Below, in pieces: positions 8,288 to 17,301 of a DNA stretch of 64,000 bases (positions within the stretch are counted from its first letter, which is position 1; the number at the start of each line of letters is the position of its first letter). The translations under genes were made by a program, and so were the position numbers. The DNA is from 9FT-COMBO-48-23 sp964400675 (GTDB taxonomy: Bacteria; Chloroflexota; Dehalococcoidia; GIF9; UBA5629), in assembly GCA_964400675.1 (NCBI GenBank), contig CAYNVO010000002.1:124001-188000 (forward strand). The letters run 5' to 3'. The notes beneath the pieces are model-generated. The model was given only the letters and a program-made list of their open reading frames with translations, had not been told where the DNA came from and searched no databases.

Positions 8288-8376
8288 GGGGGGTTGATGG
8301 AATCGGTAGACATGAGCGACTGGAAATCGCTTGGTGCTCATGCACCGTAGGGGTTCAAGTCCCCTGCCCCCCACCA
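8288..8376 (+). tRNA. tRNA with anticodon GGA (Ser) on a leucine-type body
   Basis: A complete 89-nt class II tRNA with encoded CCA. The acceptor stem is six G-C pairs plus T7-G66. The D arm is ATG/CAT closing the loop GAATCGGTAGA. The anticodon stem AGCGA/TCGCT closes the loop CTGGAAA, so the anticodon is GGA (serine UCC/UCU). A long variable arm (GGTGC-TCAT-GCACC) and T arm AGGGG-TTCAAGT-CCCCT follow. The discriminator is A73. D loop, variable arm form (TG...CGT) and A73 are those of bacterial tRNA-Leu, whereas the anticodon is that of tRNA-Ser. By anticodon it will be annotated tRNA-Ser; which amino acid it carries is open. Confidence 0.93.
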
Positions 8377-8508
8377 ACTGAATATTCAGAGTACTAGCCC
8401 GAAGGCTAGCATCCCTAGTCACAGAGGTCTCGTCAACCCCATGACTACTTATTATGATAACAGAACCGATGAGTTTGTCAAGACGATACCAGTCGTCAGG
8501 CAACTTCA

Positions 8509-8593
8509 TGTCATTCTGAGCGAAGCGAAGAATCTAATATAGTTGCGAGGTTTTGCCTTCAGATTCTTCGGCGCTTCGTGCCTCAGAATGACA
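8509..8593. repeat. Palindromic 'TCATTCTGAGC' interspersed repeat
   Basis: Terminal arms TGTCATTCTGAG (8509-8520) and CTCAGAATGACA (8582-8593) form an inverted repeat, with inner arms AGCGAAGAATCT and AGATTCTTCGGCGCT. Related copies occur at 45440, 46471, 50166-50420 and 54861-55046, always between genes. It behaves like a REP/MITE-type non-coding family. Confidence 0.8.
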
Positions 8594-8686
8594 TCACCGG
8601 TAGCTAGTAAAAGAATTGCTCCTTCTGTTACAATGTAATGCATCTGGCATCATGCTATGTTTCTAGTTTGCTGGTAGGAGGATGCA

Positions 8687-9184
8687 ATGGCAAGATGGTT
8701 TTCGATGAGTCTCAGGGATATTTTTAAGCTGATAATATGTGTTGCCGCTTGTCTGGGTGCCGGTGCCATCGGTTCTATATTTACGCGGCAGGCGATTCCG
8801 ACCTGGTATGCCACGTTGGAAAAGCCGGTTTTTAACCCACCGAACTGGGTGTTTGCCCCGGTGTGGACACTTCTGTATATACTGATGGGTGTAGCGGTAT
8901 TTTTGGTATGGCGTAAGGGATGGGAGAGCCGACAGGTCAAAATAGGGCTGATCGCCTTCCTGATACAGCTGGTTCTAAATGCCTTATGGTCGGTGGCTTT
9001 CTTCGGTCTTGAGTCGCCTCTGTGCGGATTAATTGTAATCGCAGTCCTGTGGATGGCGATACTGTTCACCACTTTGCAGTTCTACAGGATATCCAGGGTT
9101 GCCGGTGTGCTCATGTTGCCTTATCTGCTCTGGGTGACTTTTGCGGCGGTTCTAAATGAATCGATATGGCTGCTAAACCGTTAG
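8687..9184 (+). CDS. tspO: TspO/MBR family membrane protein
   Basis: 165 residues, five hydrophobic segments. Family motifs: PTWYATLEKPVFNPPNWVFA around residues 38-57, APVWTLLYILMG just after, and ALWSVAFFG further on. TspO proteins are tryptophan-rich sensors that bind tetrapyrroles and have been tied to porphyrin handling and redox stress. The start is the ATG behind TAGGAGG. It stands alone between the repeat at 8509 and the ARMT1-like gene. Confidence 0.93.
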   Translation: MARWFSMSLRDIFKLIICVAACLGAGAIGSIFTRQAIPTWYATLEKPVFNPPNWVFAPVWTLLYILMGVAVFLVWRKGWESRQVKIGLIAFLIQLVLNALWSVAFFGLESPLCGLIVIAVLWMAILFTTLQFYRISRVAGVLMLPYLLWVTFAAVLNESIWLLNR

Positions 9185-9228
9185 GTCGCGAGTGTAGCCC
9201 AAAAATCTGTCCTGCGCGTTTTTTCTAG

Positions 9229-10065
9229 ATGAAAGCTTCGACGTATTGCTACGATTGCCTGCAAAAGCTGGCTTGCCAGGCTGCTGAACTGGCGTCCAAT
9301 GACGAGCCGACTAAAGCCAGGGCAACAGACGAGGGTTTGAAGATACTTCGTGACAATTTCTCCCTTGATTGCGTATCTATTATTGTTGCCACCAAAATCC
9401 ATGATGTCATCAAAAAGATAACCGAAAACCCTGACCCTTACAGAGAAATGAAAGATAAGGAGATTGCAGTTGCCAGAGAGCTGTCGAAACAGATAAAAGT
9501 TGAGCATAACAACTTTAGAAGTTGCCTTAAGTTTGCCGCTCTGGGAAATACCATAGATTTCTTCAGACCTCTTGATGTTATTCGGCAAGACATGAAGGGG
9601 CAGGTTAATTTTGCTATCGATGATTCGGAGCGCTTTGAAACTAAGCTCAAAGATGCTAGAAGGGTCCTCTATCTGGCGGATAATGCCGGCGAGATGTTTT
9701 TCGATTTGCCGCTCCTCAGGTGGATGAGGCAGCGGGCTTCGGTTACCTACGTGGTTAAAGCGGCGCCGGTTCAGGACGACGTTACACTGGAGGATATCAG
9801 GCGCGATGGGGTTGAACTTGAGATGGGCGAGCTAATAACCACCGGCACGGCTACCCCGGGTATAGATTTCTCCATGGCATCGGCTGAGTTCAAACGTGAG
9901 TTTAATTCCGCAGACCTTATATTTGCCAAAGGTATGGGCTATTATGAATCTCTATCCGAACTGCCGGCGGAAGGCAGAGTTTTCTACTGTCTCAGGGCGA
10001 AATGCCAGCCGGTGGCTGATTCACTTGAAGTGCCGATTGATAGCTATATCGCTGTGCTCCGCTAG
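9229..10065 (+). CDS. ARMT1-like damage-control phosphatase (DUF89)
   Basis: 278 residues. DUF89 hallmarks: N-terminal cysteines (YCYDCLQK), the metal/phosphate site YLADNAGE (~residue 149), and AKGMGYYESL (~residue 228). These proteins are metal-dependent phosphatases that remove damaged or excess sugar-phosphate metabolites. The substrate of this member is not predictable. It follows tspO by 44 bp on the same strand and converges with the HAD gene 15 bp later. Confidence 0.86.
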   Translation: MKASTYCYDCLQKLACQAAELASNDEPTKARATDEGLKILRDNFSLDCVSIIVATKIHDVIKKITENPDPYREMKDKEIAVARELSKQIKVEHNNFRSCLKFAALGNTIDFFRPLDVIRQDMKGQVNFAIDDSERFETKLKDARRVLYLADNAGEMFFDLPLLRWMRQRASVTYVVKAAPVQDDVTLEDIRRDGVELEMGELITTGTATPGIDFSMASAEFKREFNSADLIFAKGMGYYESLSELPAEGRVFYCLRAKCQPVADSLEVPIDSYIAVLR

Positions 10066-10080
10066 AAGCGGACTGTGCGG

Positions 10081-10776
10081 TCAGATATATTTTGTGACTT
10101 CGGCGAGGCTGCGGATTCGGGGGCAGTCGGTTATATCCGGGAAGTAGTCGTTGCGGTCGATGAGTAAGGCTTTCATGCCGACGCCTCGGGCGCCGACGAT
10201 ATCCAGGTCGTACTGGTCACCGGTATATATGACTTCCTCAGGCTTGACCTTAGCTTTCTTGAGTGCTGCCTGGAATATCTCCGGATTTGGTTTGTCACAA
10301 CCGACTTCGGCGGAGGTTACCTTGAAATCTAAGTACGGTTGCAGCCCTAGTTCTGTATATGTGGACTCCATATCCTGGACGACATTGGAAATCAGCCCCA
10401 GGACTAAGCCGCGGTTATCGAGCTCTTTCAAGGTCGGTAAGGTATCCTCGTAAGTTTTGAATTCCCATTTCTGCTCTCGGATTTTCGCCAGTATCTGAAG
10501 TGCCGTGTCACGGCTGATTTCTGCACCAGCTCCTTTGAGTATCATGCTTGCGTATTCTATGTAAAAGTTGATTTTCCCCTCTGGAGTTTTCTTGTCTATG
10601 GGCGAGCGCAAGTTTTCATTTCTGTAGAAGATATCTGCTGCAGCTAAAGAGCTAAATAATGATTTGGCTTCAACTATGATACCAAGCTCACGGCAGATAT
10701 CAACATAGAGCTCTTCCCGGGGTGGATGGTAAGTGGCTAGAGTGTTGTAGAAGTCGAAGAAGACAGCTTTAATCAT
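10081..10776 (-). CDS. HAD-superfamily hydrolase
   Basis: 231 residues with all HAD motifs: DFYNTLATY (motif I, nucleophile Asp and +2 position changed to Tyr in DFY), LISNVVQ (motif II), the lysine in CDKPNPEIF (motif III) and YTGDQYDLDIVGA (motif IV). The cap is alpha-helical, as in phosphoglycolate phosphatase or haloacid dehalogenase relatives. Motif I reads DFYNT, common in the DUF-type and HAD-IA family. The substrate is unknown. Confidence 0.88.
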   Translation of the reverse strand: MIKAVFFDFYNTLATYHPPREELYVDICRELGIIVEAKSLFSSLAAADIFYRNENLRSPIDKKTPEGKINFYIEYASMILKGAGAEISRDTALQILAKIREQKWEFKTYEDTLPTLKELDNRGLVLGLISNVVQDMESTYTELGLQPYLDFKVTSAEVGCDKPNPEIFQAALKKAKVKPEEVIYTGDQYDLDIVGARGVGMKALLIDRNDYFPDITDCPRIRSLAEVTKYI

Positions 10777-10818
10777 GTTGAGTTGGAATTGTAGGAGAAA
10801 GCGGCATGAAGTGTCAAA

Positions 10819-12450
10819 CTAAAGGTCAATGAGACCTATCTGGTTCCAGGTGAAGCCGTCGTTGGTGCTTACGGAGAAGGCGCTCTGGTCACCGCTGCCG
10901 CCGCCAGCGGAGCTGGTGCCGCAGTAAGCAGCTTTGCCGTCAGTAGACCAGGCTACTCGAGCCTGGCCTGGGCCGGTGGGTGGTTTCTGGCTGCTTTGCC
11001 AGGTAGGGGATGTTGATTGTGGGTTAAAGGTGCAGTATACCTGAGGGCCTTGGAAGAGGCCGATTGTTTTTGCGGTTGTAGCTCCGGCCAGCAGCTTGCC
11101 GCGGCTGAACATGCCGTAGTGGGCAAGGCTGCAGATGACGTCAGCGCGAACCAGAAGCCGATAGCAGACGGTGTTGTCCACGCGGTAGACATCATCATTG
11201 GGGTTGCCAGCAGTAGCTACTCCCGGTGGGTTATCGCTCCAGCAAGCATAGACATGCTGGCGTGAGGGCATGGTTCCTACGTAATCTGCCGGCAGGGCTA
11301 TATCGGCATAAGTTAGTGGTGTCCCCGGCGTGTCCTGCCCCGATTGACAGATTTCCACGGGGTAGCCTGCAAGACTATTCCAGATTGTGGTATTTCCACC
11401 AAGGTCTCTTGTGCCCATGTAGAGATAGGTATCATCAGTTGGCGGAGCAGTTGCGGCGGTGGCCAGAATAGTGCCGTCAGAAGCTAACCCCGGCGAATAT
11501 TCGATGGCGAAGATATCGGCGTTTGACCAGCCTGTAGCGCCGGTGCTCATGTCTTTCCAGCCGCTGGAGAAGCCATTAATTTTGTTGACCAATACCCTGC
11601 CGTTGCCATTGTTTGTGGAGGTACCAATGGCTATTTCCCGGCGACCGTAGCCTGGTGAGATGGCGAGGCATTTGACTCTCTCGCCAACACCCAGATTGCC
11701 AGCTAATCCGGTGGCGACGAAGTGAGTTCCTCCGTCGTTTGATAGATAGACCTCAGCACCGGCATTGGTGACTACGGCTACTATCCTGGGGTCATCGGGG
11801 GCTATAGCCAATTCTGTCCAGGTTGCTGCGCTGCCAAGGCCTCTTGATATATCTGTCCAGCCGATGCCGCCGTGGTCTGATTTGTAAAGCTTGGCGTTTG
11901 GGGAGTCGATGGCGTAGATAATGTTATTGTAGGCTACGGCTATGTGATTGACATCGCTGTTTGGAACTATGAGCAAGGTGCTGACGGCAGGGGTTTCGAC
12001 TTGGGGCTCTTCTTCCGGCGGTGGTGTGGCTATGGTGAATTCTACAGTTGCTGGAGTGGCATCGATATTGCTAGCTTCATCTCTTGACTTGACATGAAAT
12101 GTATAAGTGCCATCAGGCAAATCAGTGTAGGTCTTGCTGGTATCAGAGGTGAATGGAGAATAGTCGGTGTCGTAGCCTTCCAGATAATATGAGTAAGTTA
12201 GATTGGCAGGTGGCGTGGTGTCATCGCTGCCGGTCCATTCGAAAGTGACAGTGTTGAAGCTGATTTTTTCACTCGGGGAGATGGTAATTGCTGTTTGAGG
12301 TTGTATGGTATCTGGCGTTGATGCTTCTGGTTGAGTTGGTGGAGGTGGTGCTGTAGGCGTTATTGCCTTAGGGCTGCAAGTGACGCTTGGTAGAATCAGC
12401 AAAACCAGACACAGGATAAATAATATTCTAGGCTTAATGATTGTTTTCAT
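10819..12450 (-). CDS. Secreted lipoprotein with Ig-like domain and beta-propeller
   Basis: 543 residues. The signal ends in a lipobox (SVTCS, about Cys26) followed by a Thr/Pro linker. Residues ~50-145 form an Ig/fibronectin-like domain (FEWTGSDDT...YTFHVKSRDEASN). From ~160 onward there are BNR/sialidase-type propeller repeats (KSDHGGIGWTD, YLSNDGGTHF, STNDGFTWNQIG). This resembles Ycf48-like or sialidase-fold surface proteins common in Chloroflexota, usually of unknown ligand. No catalytic residues are recognised, so binding or structural roles are as likely as enzymatic ones. Confidence 0.82.
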   Translation of the reverse strand: MKTIIKPRILFILCLVLLILPSVTCSPKAITPTAPPPPTQPEASTPDTIQPQTAITISPSEKISFNTVTFEWTGSDDTTPPANLTYSYYLEGYDTDYSPFTSDTSKTYTDLPDGTYTFHVKSRDEASNIDATPATVEFTIATPPPEEEPQVETPAVSTLLIVPNSDVNHIAVAYNNIIYAIDSPNAKLYKSDHGGIGWTDISRGLGSAATWTELAIAPDDPRIVAVVTNAGAEVYLSNDGGTHFVATGLAGNLGVGERVKCLAISPGYGRREIAIGTSTNNGNGRVLVNKINGFSSGWKDMSTGATGWSNADIFAIEYSPGLASDGTILATAATAPPTDDTYLYMGTRDLGGNTTIWNSLAGYPVEICQSGQDTPGTPLTYADIALPADYVGTMPSRQHVYACWSDNPPGVATAGNPNDDVYRVDNTVCYRLLVRADVICSLAHYGMFSRGKLLAGATTAKTIGLFQGPQVYCTFNPQSTSPTWQSSQKPPTGPGQARVAWSTDGKAAYCGTSSAGGGSGDQSAFSVSTNDGFTWNQIGLIDL

Positions 12451-12576
12451 CAGTCGACTTCTGTAGCCTTACTATGCTTCGATTCTAACATAATTGATTA
12501 GGAAACATCACCCCTTGAGCTTTTGACACTCGGACATAAAGTTGATAAGCTTTCATAAGCTTCTGAGGAGGGTAAA

Positions 12577-13947
12577 TTGCCTGAGGGAAAAAATAAAGTA
12601 GACATGGAAAAGATTGTCTCGTTGTGTAAGCGGCGAGGTTTCATCTTTCCAAGCAGTGAAATATATGGTGGGCTAGGTAGCTGCTGGGATTATGGGCCAT
12701 TGGGGGTGGAGCTCAAGCGGAATGTTAAAGAAGCCTGGTGGCGTGCAGTGATTCAAGAGCGGGATGACATGGTTGGCATAGATGCCAGCATAATGATGCA
12801 TCCACAGACATGGGTAGCTAGCGGTCACGTTGAGGGCTTTTCTGACCCCTTGGTGGAATGTAAGGCCTGTCACCTCAGATGGCGGGCTACTGACTTGAAT
12901 GGCGATAGTTGCCCCGATTGTAGTGGTGAGCTGACGGAGCCAAAGCAGTTCAACTTGATGTTCAAGACTTTTATGGGGCCAGTGGAGGATGATGCCAGCG
13001 TGGTTTATCTGCGGCCGGAGACGGCTCAGGGTATTTTTGTTAATTTCGATAATGTGCTGGCTACTTCGAGGAAGAAGCTGCCTTTTGGCATTGCACAAAT
13101 GGGCAAGTCCTTTCGCAACGAAATCACGACTGGCAACTTCATCTTCAGAACCAGAGAGTTTGAGCAGATGGAAATTGAGTACTTCGTCAAGCCTGGCACA
13201 GATGAGAAGTGGTTCGATTATTGGGTAAAGGAGCGCTTCGATTGGTACTTAAAGCTCGGTATCAAGGAGGAAAACCTGCATCTTCGTAAGCATGGGAAGA
13301 AGGAACTGGCTCATTATGCTAAGGACTGCTATGATGTCGAGTATCTTTTTCCTATGGGTTGGGCGGAGTTGGAGGGTATTGCCAATCGGGGTGATTTTGA
13401 CCTTGTGCAACATGCCAAGTATAGTGGAAAAACTTTGAGCTACTTTGATGATGAGACCGAGGAGCATTATACACCCTACGTTATCGAGCCCTCGGCAGGC
13501 GTTGACCGCTCGACGCTGGCTTTTCTTGTGGATGCTTATGATGAGGAGCTGGCTGAGGGAGAGACCAGGGTGGTTTTGCATCTTCATCCGAAATTAGCTC
13601 CAATCAAAGTAGCCATTCTACCTTTGAGTAGAAATGCAAAGCTGGTGCCGTTGGCAAGGGAAGTATACACGGAGCTTCGCCGCCATTTTATGACACAGTA
13701 TGATGATGCCCAAAGCATAGGTCGGCGTTACCGTCGCCAGGACGAGATAGGCACCCCATTTTGTGTTACCATCGATTTTCAGTCGCTGGAGGACAAACAG
13801 GTTACTATTCGAGAACGAGATAGCATGGCACAGATTAGGCTGCCGATAAATGAGATGGTGAAGACATTACAGGCTAAGCTGAGCGGTGAACCTTTTGATG
13901 TACAGCCTTTGTGGGCAACTAGAACACCTGATGTTTTAGGGCAATGA
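12577..13947 (+). CDS. glyS: Glycyl-tRNA synthetase, single-chain dimeric type
   Basis: 456 residues, typical of the alpha2 (eukaryote/archaea-like) GlyRS. It has the N-terminal KRRGFIFPSSEIYGG motif, a zinc-binding insertion (CKACHLRW...CPDCSGEL), class II motif 2 (FRNEITTGNFIFRTREFEQME) and motif 3 region (EPSAGVDRS), then an anticodon-binding domain. The start is TTG, fixed by GAGGAGG six bases upstream and the first in-frame codon of the conserved N-terminus. Its stop overlaps the ATG of the next gene by 4 bp (ATGA). Confidence 0.95.
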   Translation: MPEGKNKVDMEKIVSLCKRRGFIFPSSEIYGGLGSCWDYGPLGVELKRNVKEAWWRAVIQERDDMVGIDASIMMHPQTWVASGHVEGFSDPLVECKACHLRWRATDLNGDSCPDCSGELTEPKQFNLMFKTFMGPVEDDASVVYLRPETAQGIFVNFDNVLATSRKKLPFGIAQMGKSFRNEITTGNFIFRTREFEQMEIEYFVKPGTDEKWFDYWVKERFDWYLKLGIKEENLHLRKHGKKELAHYAKDCYDVEYLFPMGWAELEGIANRGDFDLVQHAKYSGKTLSYFDDETEEHYTPYVIEPSAGVDRSTLAFLVDAYDEELAEGETRVVLHLHPKLAPIKVAILPLSRNAKLVPLAREVYTELRRHFMTQYDDAQSIGRRYRRQDEIGTPFCVTIDFQSLEDKQVTIRERDSMAQIRLPINEMVKTLQAKLSGEPFDVQPLWATRTPDVLGQ

Positions 13948-15203
13948 AAATTCTTCATTTTGCTGACCTCCATCTTGGCGTGGAGACTTACGGCAGTGTT
14001 GACCCGGCTACAGGTTTATCGACAAGGCTGCTGGATGTTCTCAGGGCTCTGGATGAAGTGGTGGAATATGCAGTGGCTAATGGAGTAGACCTGGTTCTTT
14101 TCTGCGGCGATGCATATAAAAGCCGTGATCCTTCCCAGACCCACCAGCGAGAGTTTGCTAAGAGGCTCAGGCGGCTATCAGAGAACGGAATCCCCGTTTT
14201 TCTCTTGGTGGGTAATCACGATCTGCCTAACGCAGTTGGTCGGGCTACTGCTGTGGAGATTTTTGATACTTTAGCAGTTAACCATATTTATGTTGGCAAC
14301 CGACCGGATATTTACCGTATCTCGACCAAGCGAGGTGACGTTCAGGTGGTAGCTTTGCCCTGGCTGAGACGTAGTGCATTGCTGAGCAGGGAAGAGACCA
14401 AGAACCTTACCATAGACCAAACGAATGACCAGCTTCAGGAAATGATGACCCGCAGATTATTGAGTGTTATTTCTGCCCTTGACCCAAACTTGCCGACATT
14501 ACTGGCTGCTCATGTCTCGGTGGCTACAGCTAAACCGGGGTCAGAGAGAAGCATGGTAGTCGGCAGAGACCCTGTTTTGCTATTGGGCAATGTTGCTCAG
14601 TCTGTTTTCGACTATGTAGCTTTGGGGCATGTTCACAGGCAGCAAGTTTTAATTCAAAATCCACCTGTGGTCTATGCCGGTAGCCTGGAGCGTTTCGACT
14701 TCGGTGACGAAGGCCAGGATAAGGGCTTCTTCGTAGTTGATGTTGAATTGAGGGGTAAGGGAAGACATGTGACCCACGAATTCCATAAAGTAAATGCCCG
14801 GCGCTTTATGACGCTCGAAGTTTACATTGATATTGGGGATGTGGAGCCTACTGTTGCTGTTTTGAAGGCTATTGCTCAGCACGAGGCAGAAATTAAAGAT
14901 GCTATAGTAAGGGTTCAGCTTTCTCTGCCAGGCACTCTGGAAGCTTCGCTTCGTGATGCAGAGATAAATAAAGCTCTCAGAGTGGCTCATTATGTTACTA
15001 TTGCTAAAGAGGTCCGACAGGAAGCGCGCCTTAGATTGAGTGAGTGGACAACCCAGAAGTTGACTCCGGTTGACGCACTGAAAAAATATTTAGAGACTAA
15101 GAAAGTATCTGATGAGCGCCAAAAGATCTTACTTGAATATGGTGAAAGGCTTATGTGGGAAGCGGAACAAAGGGTAGGAGAAAGCATGGAGGTTGGAGGT
15201 TAA
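13944..15203 (+). CDS. SbcD/Mre11-like DNA repair metallophosphoesterase
   Basis: 419 residues. Metallophosphoesterase motifs: HFADLHLG (residue ~5), FCGDAYKSRDP (~53), VGNHDLP (~91), ALGHVHRQQ (~225) and AGSLERFDFG (~247). This is the SbcD/Mre11 nuclease fold that works with an SbcC/Rad50 ATPase at broken DNA ends. No SbcC partner lies beside it here. Translation is coupled to glyS by a 4-bp overlap, and the histidine kinase starts two bases after its stop. Confidence 0.9.
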   Translation: MKILHFADLHLGVETYGSVDPATGLSTRLLDVLRALDEVVEYAVANGVDLVLFCGDAYKSRDPSQTHQREFAKRLRRLSENGIPVFLLVGNHDLPNAVGRATAVEIFDTLAVNHIYVGNRPDIYRISTKRGDVQVVALPWLRRSALLSREETKNLTIDQTNDQLQEMMTRRLLSVISALDPNLPTLLAAHVSVATAKPGSERSMVVGRDPVLLLGNVAQSVFDYVALGHVHRQQVLIQNPPVVYAGSLERFDFGDEGQDKGFFVVDVELRGKGRHVTHEFHKVNARRFMTLEVYIDIGDVEPTVAVLKAIAQHEAEIKDAIVRVQLSLPGTLEASLRDAEINKALRVAHYVTIAKEVRQEARLRLSEWTTQKLTPVDALKKYLETKKVSDERQKILLEYGERLMWEAEQRVGESMEVGG

Positions 15204-15204
15204 G

Positions 15205-17301
15205 ATGAAAATAAGATTCGGCTTAAGGGAGAAAATACTTATACCCTTTTTGGCGTTATCATTTATCTCGCTGGGCGTTATCAGTTCACTTTCGCTTCGC
15301 AGCATATATCAAATCAGCTATACAGTTAGAGAAAATAGCGTTACCATGGGAGAAGAAGTTGAGCGCCAGAGCATCGCAGCATTGGAGGACCTGGGCAGGA
15401 GGTTAATGCAGCGGCGGGCATTGTACGTTTCCAACGAGATAGGGATATTTATGCGCTATCATCCGAACGCAACCATTTCTGAACTGAAAGATAACAAAGA
15501 ACTGGCGGATATAGCGGTGCAGCGTGTTGGGCTAACCGGATATACAATGGTTTATGATAAAACAGGCACAGTCTATTTCCATAACGACCCGAAGATGGTG
15601 GGTGTCAACTTACTTAAGGTGAGTGGTGAGCCTGTCTACTTTTCGTCTATTGTAGGCAGGAGTTTTGAGGGAGAAGCCTCAGGTTATTACGATTGGGAAG
15701 ATGCAAAAGGAGAGGTCAGGGCGAAATATATGCATTGCATACCTGTAGAAGGGGCAGGACTTGTAGTAGCGGCAAGTACCTATATTGACGAGTACTCGGC
15801 ACCTGTCGAAGATTTGCTAGATCAGATAACTGCTGTAGTCTTGGCTACAAACCAATATATAGATGAGGAAGTGAGACAAGCGCAGTTGATGCTCATTATT
15901 GTTTTCAGTGGTATGATTTTTATTGCCACTGGAGTGATATTTCTACTGTCAAGGGCAATCACCCGACCAATATTGGCGCTGACGAAGGGCGCTGAGGTCA
16001 TAGCGAAGGGTGAACTTGACTATAACATTGAGGCTGACACCGGTGATGAAATCCAGCATTTGGCTGAGCAGTTCAATGATATGGCCAAGGCTTTGAAGGA
16101 GTCTTATACTGACTTGGAACGGAAGGTCGAAGATCGCACCAGGCGAGAGCGGCAGAGAGCGGAGCAACTGCGTACCATAAATGAGGTCGGTCGCAAAATT
16201 AGCTCTTTCGTTAAGCTCGACGAGTTATTACCATATGTAGGCAATCTGCTTCGCGAGACTTTTCATTACTATAATGTCAACATTTTTCTCTTGGAATCAG
16301 GCTCTAGCAAGCTGACACTTAAAGCGTTGTGTCTGAGTGGCCAGAACGGGGTCATACCAGTCGGAGTGCCGTTGGAAATTGATGAGGAAAGTATAGTTGG
16401 CTGGGTAGCTCAGTCCGGCGAACCAATCTTGGCAAACGATGTAAGTGAGGATCCCAGGTATCGTGCTGTTGAAGCATTAAGGGAAACCAAGTCTGAGCTT
16501 GCTGTTCCTGTCAAGGTTGGGAATAATGTTATTGGAGTGCTGGATATTGAGAGCAAGGAAATCGACGCTTTCAGCGAAGCTGATTTATACACTGCCCAGA
16601 CGTTAGCTGACCAGTTGGCTGTGGCTATTGAGAACGCCCGCCTTTATGAGGAGACGCGGCAGATGGCAGTTATGGAAGAACGTAACCGTATGGCAAGGGA
16701 GATTCATGATACGCTAGCTCAGGGATTTAGCGGTATTATTCTGCAATTGGAAGCAGCTGAACAGGCTTTGACTGGTGATGTCCCAGCTACAGAGCGACAT
16801 TTGAATCAAGCTCGAAGCTTGGCTCGAAAGAGTCTGGCCGAAGCCCGGCGGTCGGTATGGAATCTACGGCCTCAGGCTTTGGAACAGCTGCGTTTGGTTG
16901 AGGCGATTAAGCAGGAGGTGGATAAATTCAGTCAGAGTATTGGGGTGAATGCTAAGTTCAGTGTTTTTGGCGCAAGGCGTGAGTTGCCACCTGAGATAGA
17001 AACAGGCCTTCTTCGAATTTGCCAGGAATCCTTGGCCAATGTGAGGAAACATGCCAAAGCCACTGAAGTAGAGGTAAACCTGAATTTTAATGAATCAGCA
17101 TTGGAGCTGAGTATTCGAGATAATGGCGTTGGCTTAAAATCTCGAGCAGCAAGTGGTGATGGAAGTAAACGGGGTACCTTCGGGCTGATAAGTATGCAAG
17201 AGCGGGCTCGAGGTTTAGGAGGTACGCTAGAACTGCAGAGCAGAAGAGGCAAAGGAACGCTGGTGAGGGTTGTTATTCCTACCAGCAAGGAGGTTTTGTA
17301 G
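15205..17301 (+). CDS. Sensor histidine kinase (Cache-HAMP-GAF-HisKA_3, NarX type)
   Basis: 698 residues from the ATG at 15205, chosen because GGAGG lies five bases upstream; an upstream in-frame TTG at 15193 overlaps that site. TM1 (~10-30), an extracytoplasmic Cache-like sensor (~35-225), TM2 (~230-252) and HAMP (AITRPILALTKGAEVIAKGE). A GAF domain (~335-480) follows, then HisKA_3 with phospho-accepting His in REIHDTLAQGFSG, and a HATPase (LRICQESLANVRKHAK, DNGVG, GTFGL). It pairs with the NarL regulator downstream. The ligand sensed is unknown. Confidence 0.94.
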   Translation: MKIRFGLREKILIPFLALSFISLGVISSLSLRSIYQISYTVRENSVTMGEEVERQSIAALEDLGRRLMQRRALYVSNEIGIFMRYHPNATISELKDNKELADIAVQRVGLTGYTMVYDKTGTVYFHNDPKMVGVNLLKVSGEPVYFSSIVGRSFEGEASGYYDWEDAKGEVRAKYMHCIPVEGAGLVVAASTYIDEYSAPVEDLLDQITAVVLATNQYIDEEVRQAQLMLIIVFSGMIFIATGVIFLLSRAITRPILALTKGAEVIAKGELDYNIEADTGDEIQHLAEQFNDMAKALKESYTDLERKVEDRTRRERQRAEQLRTINEVGRKISSFVKLDELLPYVGNLLRETFHYYNVNIFLLESGSSKLTLKALCLSGQNGVIPVGVPLEIDEESIVGWVAQSGEPILANDVSEDPRYRAVEALRETKSELAVPVKVGNNVIGVLDIESKEIDAFSEADLYTAQTLADQLAVAIENARLYEETRQMAVMEERNRMAREIHDTLAQGFSGIILQLEAAEQALTGDVPATERHLNQARSLARKSLAEARRSVWNLRPQALEQLRLVEAIKQEVDKFSQSIGVNAKFSVFGARRELPPEIETGLLRICQESLANVRKHAKATEVEVNLNFNESALELSIRDNGVGLKSRAASGDGSKRGTFGLISMQERARGLGGTLELQSRRGKGTLVRVVIPTSKEVL

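Noticed and set aside
8378..8409. Palindrome CTGAATATTCAG and hairpin CTAGCC-CGAA-GGCTAG after the tRNA as an att site
   Set aside because: No second copy was found nearby, and no T-run for a terminator. Recorded only as structure.
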